Assembly (NCBI GenBank): GCA_937894055.1
Contig: CALDHQ010000126.1
Coordinates: 1-10,078 of the forward strand
Length of the DNA: 10,078 bases
Direction: 5' to 3'
From: an uncultured Polymorphobacter sp.
GTDB taxonomy: Bacteria > Pseudomonadota > Alphaproteobacteria > Sphingomonadales > Sphingomonadaceae
Shown one piece after another: positions 8,285 to 10,078 of this stretch. Below the pieces are notes generated by a model. It saw nothing but the letters and a program-made list of their open reading frames with translations, was not told the DNA's origin and made no database searches. Position numbers and translations under genes: made by a program. Each line of letters opens with the position of its first letter. Positions within the stretch are counted from its first letter, which is position 1.

Positions 8285-9913
8285 ATGATCCGTCGCACTG
8301 CACCTCTGCTCGCCGCTGCTGCGGTCGTGGCGATTGCCTTCACCGCCGGCTGCGACAAGAAGCCGGCCGATGCCGTGTCGGGTGCACCCGCCGTCGCCGG
8401 TGCCGACCTCATCATCCATGGCGGGCCGATCCTGACGATGGCCGGCGACAAGCCGACCTACGCCGAGGCGGTGGTCGTCGATGACGGCAAGATCGTCTTT
8501 GTCGGCAGCGATGCCGAAGCGATGAAGCAGAAGGTGGCGGGCACCGTCGTCAAGGACCTCGGCGGCCAGACGCTGACGCCGGGCTTTATTGACGGTCACG
8601 CGCACGCCCAGCAGTTCGGCACGCAGGCGGTCGGCGCCAACCTGCTGGCGCCGCCGGACGGCGATGTGAACACCGTCGATGACGTCGTCGCCAAGCTCAA
8701 GACCTTCGCCGCCGGTCCCGAAGTCAAGCAGACCGGCTGGATCTTCGGCATGGGTTATGACGATGCGCTGCTGGGCCGCCACCCGACGCGCGCGGATCTC
8801 GACAAGGTGTCGACGACGGTGCCGGTCATGGCGACGCACATTTCGGGGCATTTTGCAGCGGTCAACAGCCTCGGATTGAAGATGATCGGCTATGACGCGA
8901 ACACGCCCGATCCCGAAGGCGGCGTCATCCGCCGCGAAGCCGATGGCAAGACCCCCAACGGCGTGCTCGAGGAACTGGCCGCCATGCCCTATATGGTCAA
9001 GTTCCTCGCACCGCCGACGCAGGAGGGGAAAGACTATTTCCTCAAGCGCGGGCTCGAGATGGCGAAAAGCTACGGCTATACCACCACCAACGAAGGCCGG
9101 ATGTTCGGGCCGATGAGCGCGGAGATGGCTAACGCCGCCAAGCGCGGGCTGGTCGACATCGATTTCATCGGCTGGATGGATTATTCGGGTCGCAGCGCGC
9201 TCGATACGTCGTTCAGCAAGACCTATAGCGACCATTACCGGCTCGGCGGGCTCAAGATCACGCTCGACGGTTCGCCGCAAGGCCGCACCGCGTGGCGCAC
9301 CAAGCCCTATCTGATCCCGCCCGATGGCCAGAAGCCCGGCTACAAGGGCTATCCCGCCATTCCCGAAACCGCGCAGGTCCAGGCCTATATCGACGAGGCG
9401 TTTGCCAAGGGCTGGCCGGTCAAGGTCCACACGAACGGCGATGCGGCGATCGACCAGCTGTTCACCGCGCTGCGGCCGGTGGTCAAGAAATACGGCGTCA
9501 AGCCGGGGCAGGTCACGCTGATCCACGGCCAGTTCATTCGCCCCGATCAGGTCAAGGAACTCAAGTCGCTCGGCATCTTCCCGTCGATGTTCCCGATGCA
9601 CACCTTCTATTGGGGTGACTGGTACACGAAGATCGTCGGCCCCGAGCAGGCGGCGCAGATTTCGCCGATGCGGTCGATCCTCAACACCGGGCTGCACGCC
9701 GCCGCTGCTCGCGCCTTGGCCCAAGCTGAGGCTGGTGATGTCCGGGCCTGCTGGCGTGATGTAAGGGGTGCGCACCACCTTGGCGGGGGTGCCCATGATC
9801 ATGGAGCCATCGGGAAATTCCTTGCCCTCGGTCACCAAAGAACCCGCTCCAACCAGGCACCCCTTGCCAATCTTGGCGCCATTGAGCACCACCGCGCCAA
9901 TACCAATGAGTGA
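8285..9913 (+). CDS. Probable lipoprotein amidohydrolase, YtcJ-like, C-terminus replaced by foreign sequence
   Basis: Paralog of the amidohydrolase at 5772. The ATG at 8285 opens a signal peptide ending 'AIAFTAGC' with Cys23, a plausible lipobox, so the enzyme is probably membrane-anchored outside the cytoplasm. Active-site motifs are 'GFIDGHAH' (H105, H107), K324 and D328 in '[11 protein letters not shown]', H382 in 'VHTNGD' and H414 in 'LIHGQF'; 'HTFYWGD' matches 'HTFFYGD' of the paralog. Family-like sequence stops after '[13 protein letters not shown]' (about residue 472, base 9700). From there the frame runs on to a stop at 9913, but those residues are the antisense of a carbonic anhydrase gene and are not believable protein. 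About 110 residues are missing, including the expected metal-binding aspartate (D464 in the paralog). The visible enzyme is therefore incomplete here: assembly chimera or broken gene. Substrate unknown. Confidence 0.85.
   Translation: MIRRTAPLLAAAAVVAIAFTAGCDKKPADAVSGAPAVAGADLIIHGGPILTMAGDKPTYAEAVVVDDGKIVFVGSDAEAMKQKVAGTVVKDLGGQTLTPGFIDGHAHAQQFGTQAVGANLLAPPDGDVNTVDDVVAKLKTFAAGPEVKQTGWIFGMGYDDALLGRHPTRADLDKVSTTVPVMATHISGHFAAVNSLGLKMIGYDANTPDPEGGVIRREADGKTPNGVLEELAAMPYMVKFLAPPTQEGKDYFLKRGLEMAKSYGYTTTNEGRMFGPMSAEMANAAKRGLVDIDFIGWMDYSGRSALDTSFSKTYSDHYRLGGLKITLDGSPQGRTAWRTKPYLIPPDGQKPGYKGYPAIPETAQVQAYIDEAFAKGWPVKVHTNGDAAIDQLFTALRPVVKKYGVKPGQVTLIHGQFIRPDQVKELKSLGIFPSMFPMHTFYWGDWYTKIVGPEQAAQISPMRSILNTGLHAAAARALAQAEAGDVRACWRDVRGAHHLGGGAHDHGAIGKFLALGHQRTRSNQAPLANLGAIEHHRANTNE
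9698..9769. other. Junction between unrelated sequences
   Basis: Left of about 9698 the plus strand encodes a well-conserved amidohydrolase. Right of about 9770 the minus strand encodes a gamma carbonic anhydrase. The 70 bp between fit neither gene in its expected frame. Shifting the carbonic anhydrase frame by one base at the GGGG run (9765-9768) gives RTLTSRQQA, which resembles the usual 'L-T-x-x-Q' tail of that family, so part of this stretch may be its true end with an indel. The breakpoint would then lie nearer 9700-9720. Confidence 0.6.
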
Positions 9914-10078
9914 GCCGTCTCCCACGGTGCAGCCATGCAACATCACCTGGTGGCCTACGGTGACGTCCTCGCCCACGGTCAGGGGCATGCCATGGTCGGC
10001 GTGCAACACGCTCAAGTCCTGGATATTGCTGCCGCGCCCAATCCGAATGGTTTCGGTATCGCCCCGAATCACCACGCC
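9770..10078 (-). CDS. Gamma-class carbonic anhydrase / hexapeptide-repeat protein (partial)
   Basis: Left-handed beta-helix protein of the gamma carbonic anhydrase (YrdA/CaiE/PaaY-like) family; known members are trimers that bind zinc or iron between subunits, but many lack proven activity. The minus-strand frame enters from the window edge with '[14 protein letters not shown]' and continues through '[15 protein letters not shown]', '[12 protein letters not shown]' and 'GTPAKVVR', ending recognisably at 9770. The three metal-binding histidines (in LHAD, VGHQ and MLHG) and the family glutamine in NIQD are all present. Hexapeptide turns such as I-G-x-G-x-x-I/V are clear. The N-terminal part, about 50 residues, lies beyond the window, and the C-terminal helix is missing or frameshifted at the junction. 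The sequence has a betaproteobacterial feel, unlike the rest of the window, but this is an impression. Confidence 0.85.

Noticed and set aside
8195-9770. Minus-strand open frame running from the carbonic anhydrase through the second amidohydrolase
   Set aside because: Only the part right of about 9770 looks like protein. The rest is antisense of the amidohydrolase, so it is not a real fusion protein.

Overview
The window reads as chromosomal DNA of a high-GC alphaproteobacterium, most likely in the Sphingomonadales. The evidence is the tonB-exbB-exbD-exbD layout, the sequence character of the ExbB/ExbD proteins, and the mix of a PQQ-dependent dehydrogenase, a CoxE-like vWA protein and exported YtcJ-type amidohydrolases. 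The taxonomy is inference from protein character, not from a database search.

Layout from left to right. Positions 1-1894 hold a plus-strand TonB energy-transduction operon: the last codons of tonB, then exbB and two different exbD genes. It is closed by a strong intrinsic terminator at 1936-1962. Positions 2124-4292 carry an exported quinohemoprotein alcohol dehydrogenase (PQQ propeller plus C-terminal cytochrome c), with its own terminator at 4334-4366. Positions 4389-5570 (minus) encode a CoxE-like von Willebrand factor A protein. A divergent intergenic region of about 200 bp contains two inverted repeats and a perfect TATAAT hexamer. Positions 5772-7466 encode an exported amidohydrolase. 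A convergent Crp/Fnr-family regulator lies at 7476-8177 (minus). Divergent from it, at 8285, starts a second amidohydrolase, paralogous to the first and a probable lipoprotein.

The right end is anomalous. The second amidohydrolase loses its family-like sequence near 9700, about 110 residues early. From about 9770 to the end, the minus strand encodes a clear gamma-class carbonic anhydrase/hexapeptide-repeat protein of a different character, also without a normal C-terminus. Two unrelated genes joined tail to tail, both losing their ends at one point close to the window end, suggest an assembly chimera or a recent rearrangement.

How the genes may work together: the TonB/ExbB/ExbD complex powers outer-membrane uptake. 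The PQQ dehydrogenase oxidises alcohols in the periplasm and passes electrons to the respiratory chain. The two exported amidohydrolases would hydrolyse amide- or ester-like substrates outside the cytoplasm, and the Crp/Fnr regulator between them is a candidate controller. Apart from the TonB cluster, a shared pathway is only inference. I found no RNA genes, CRISPR arrays, insertion sequences or phage genes. No new defence or mobile system is evident; the most noteworthy points are the junction at about 9.7 kb, the paralogous amidohydrolase pair around a regulator, and several well-formed inverted repeats.
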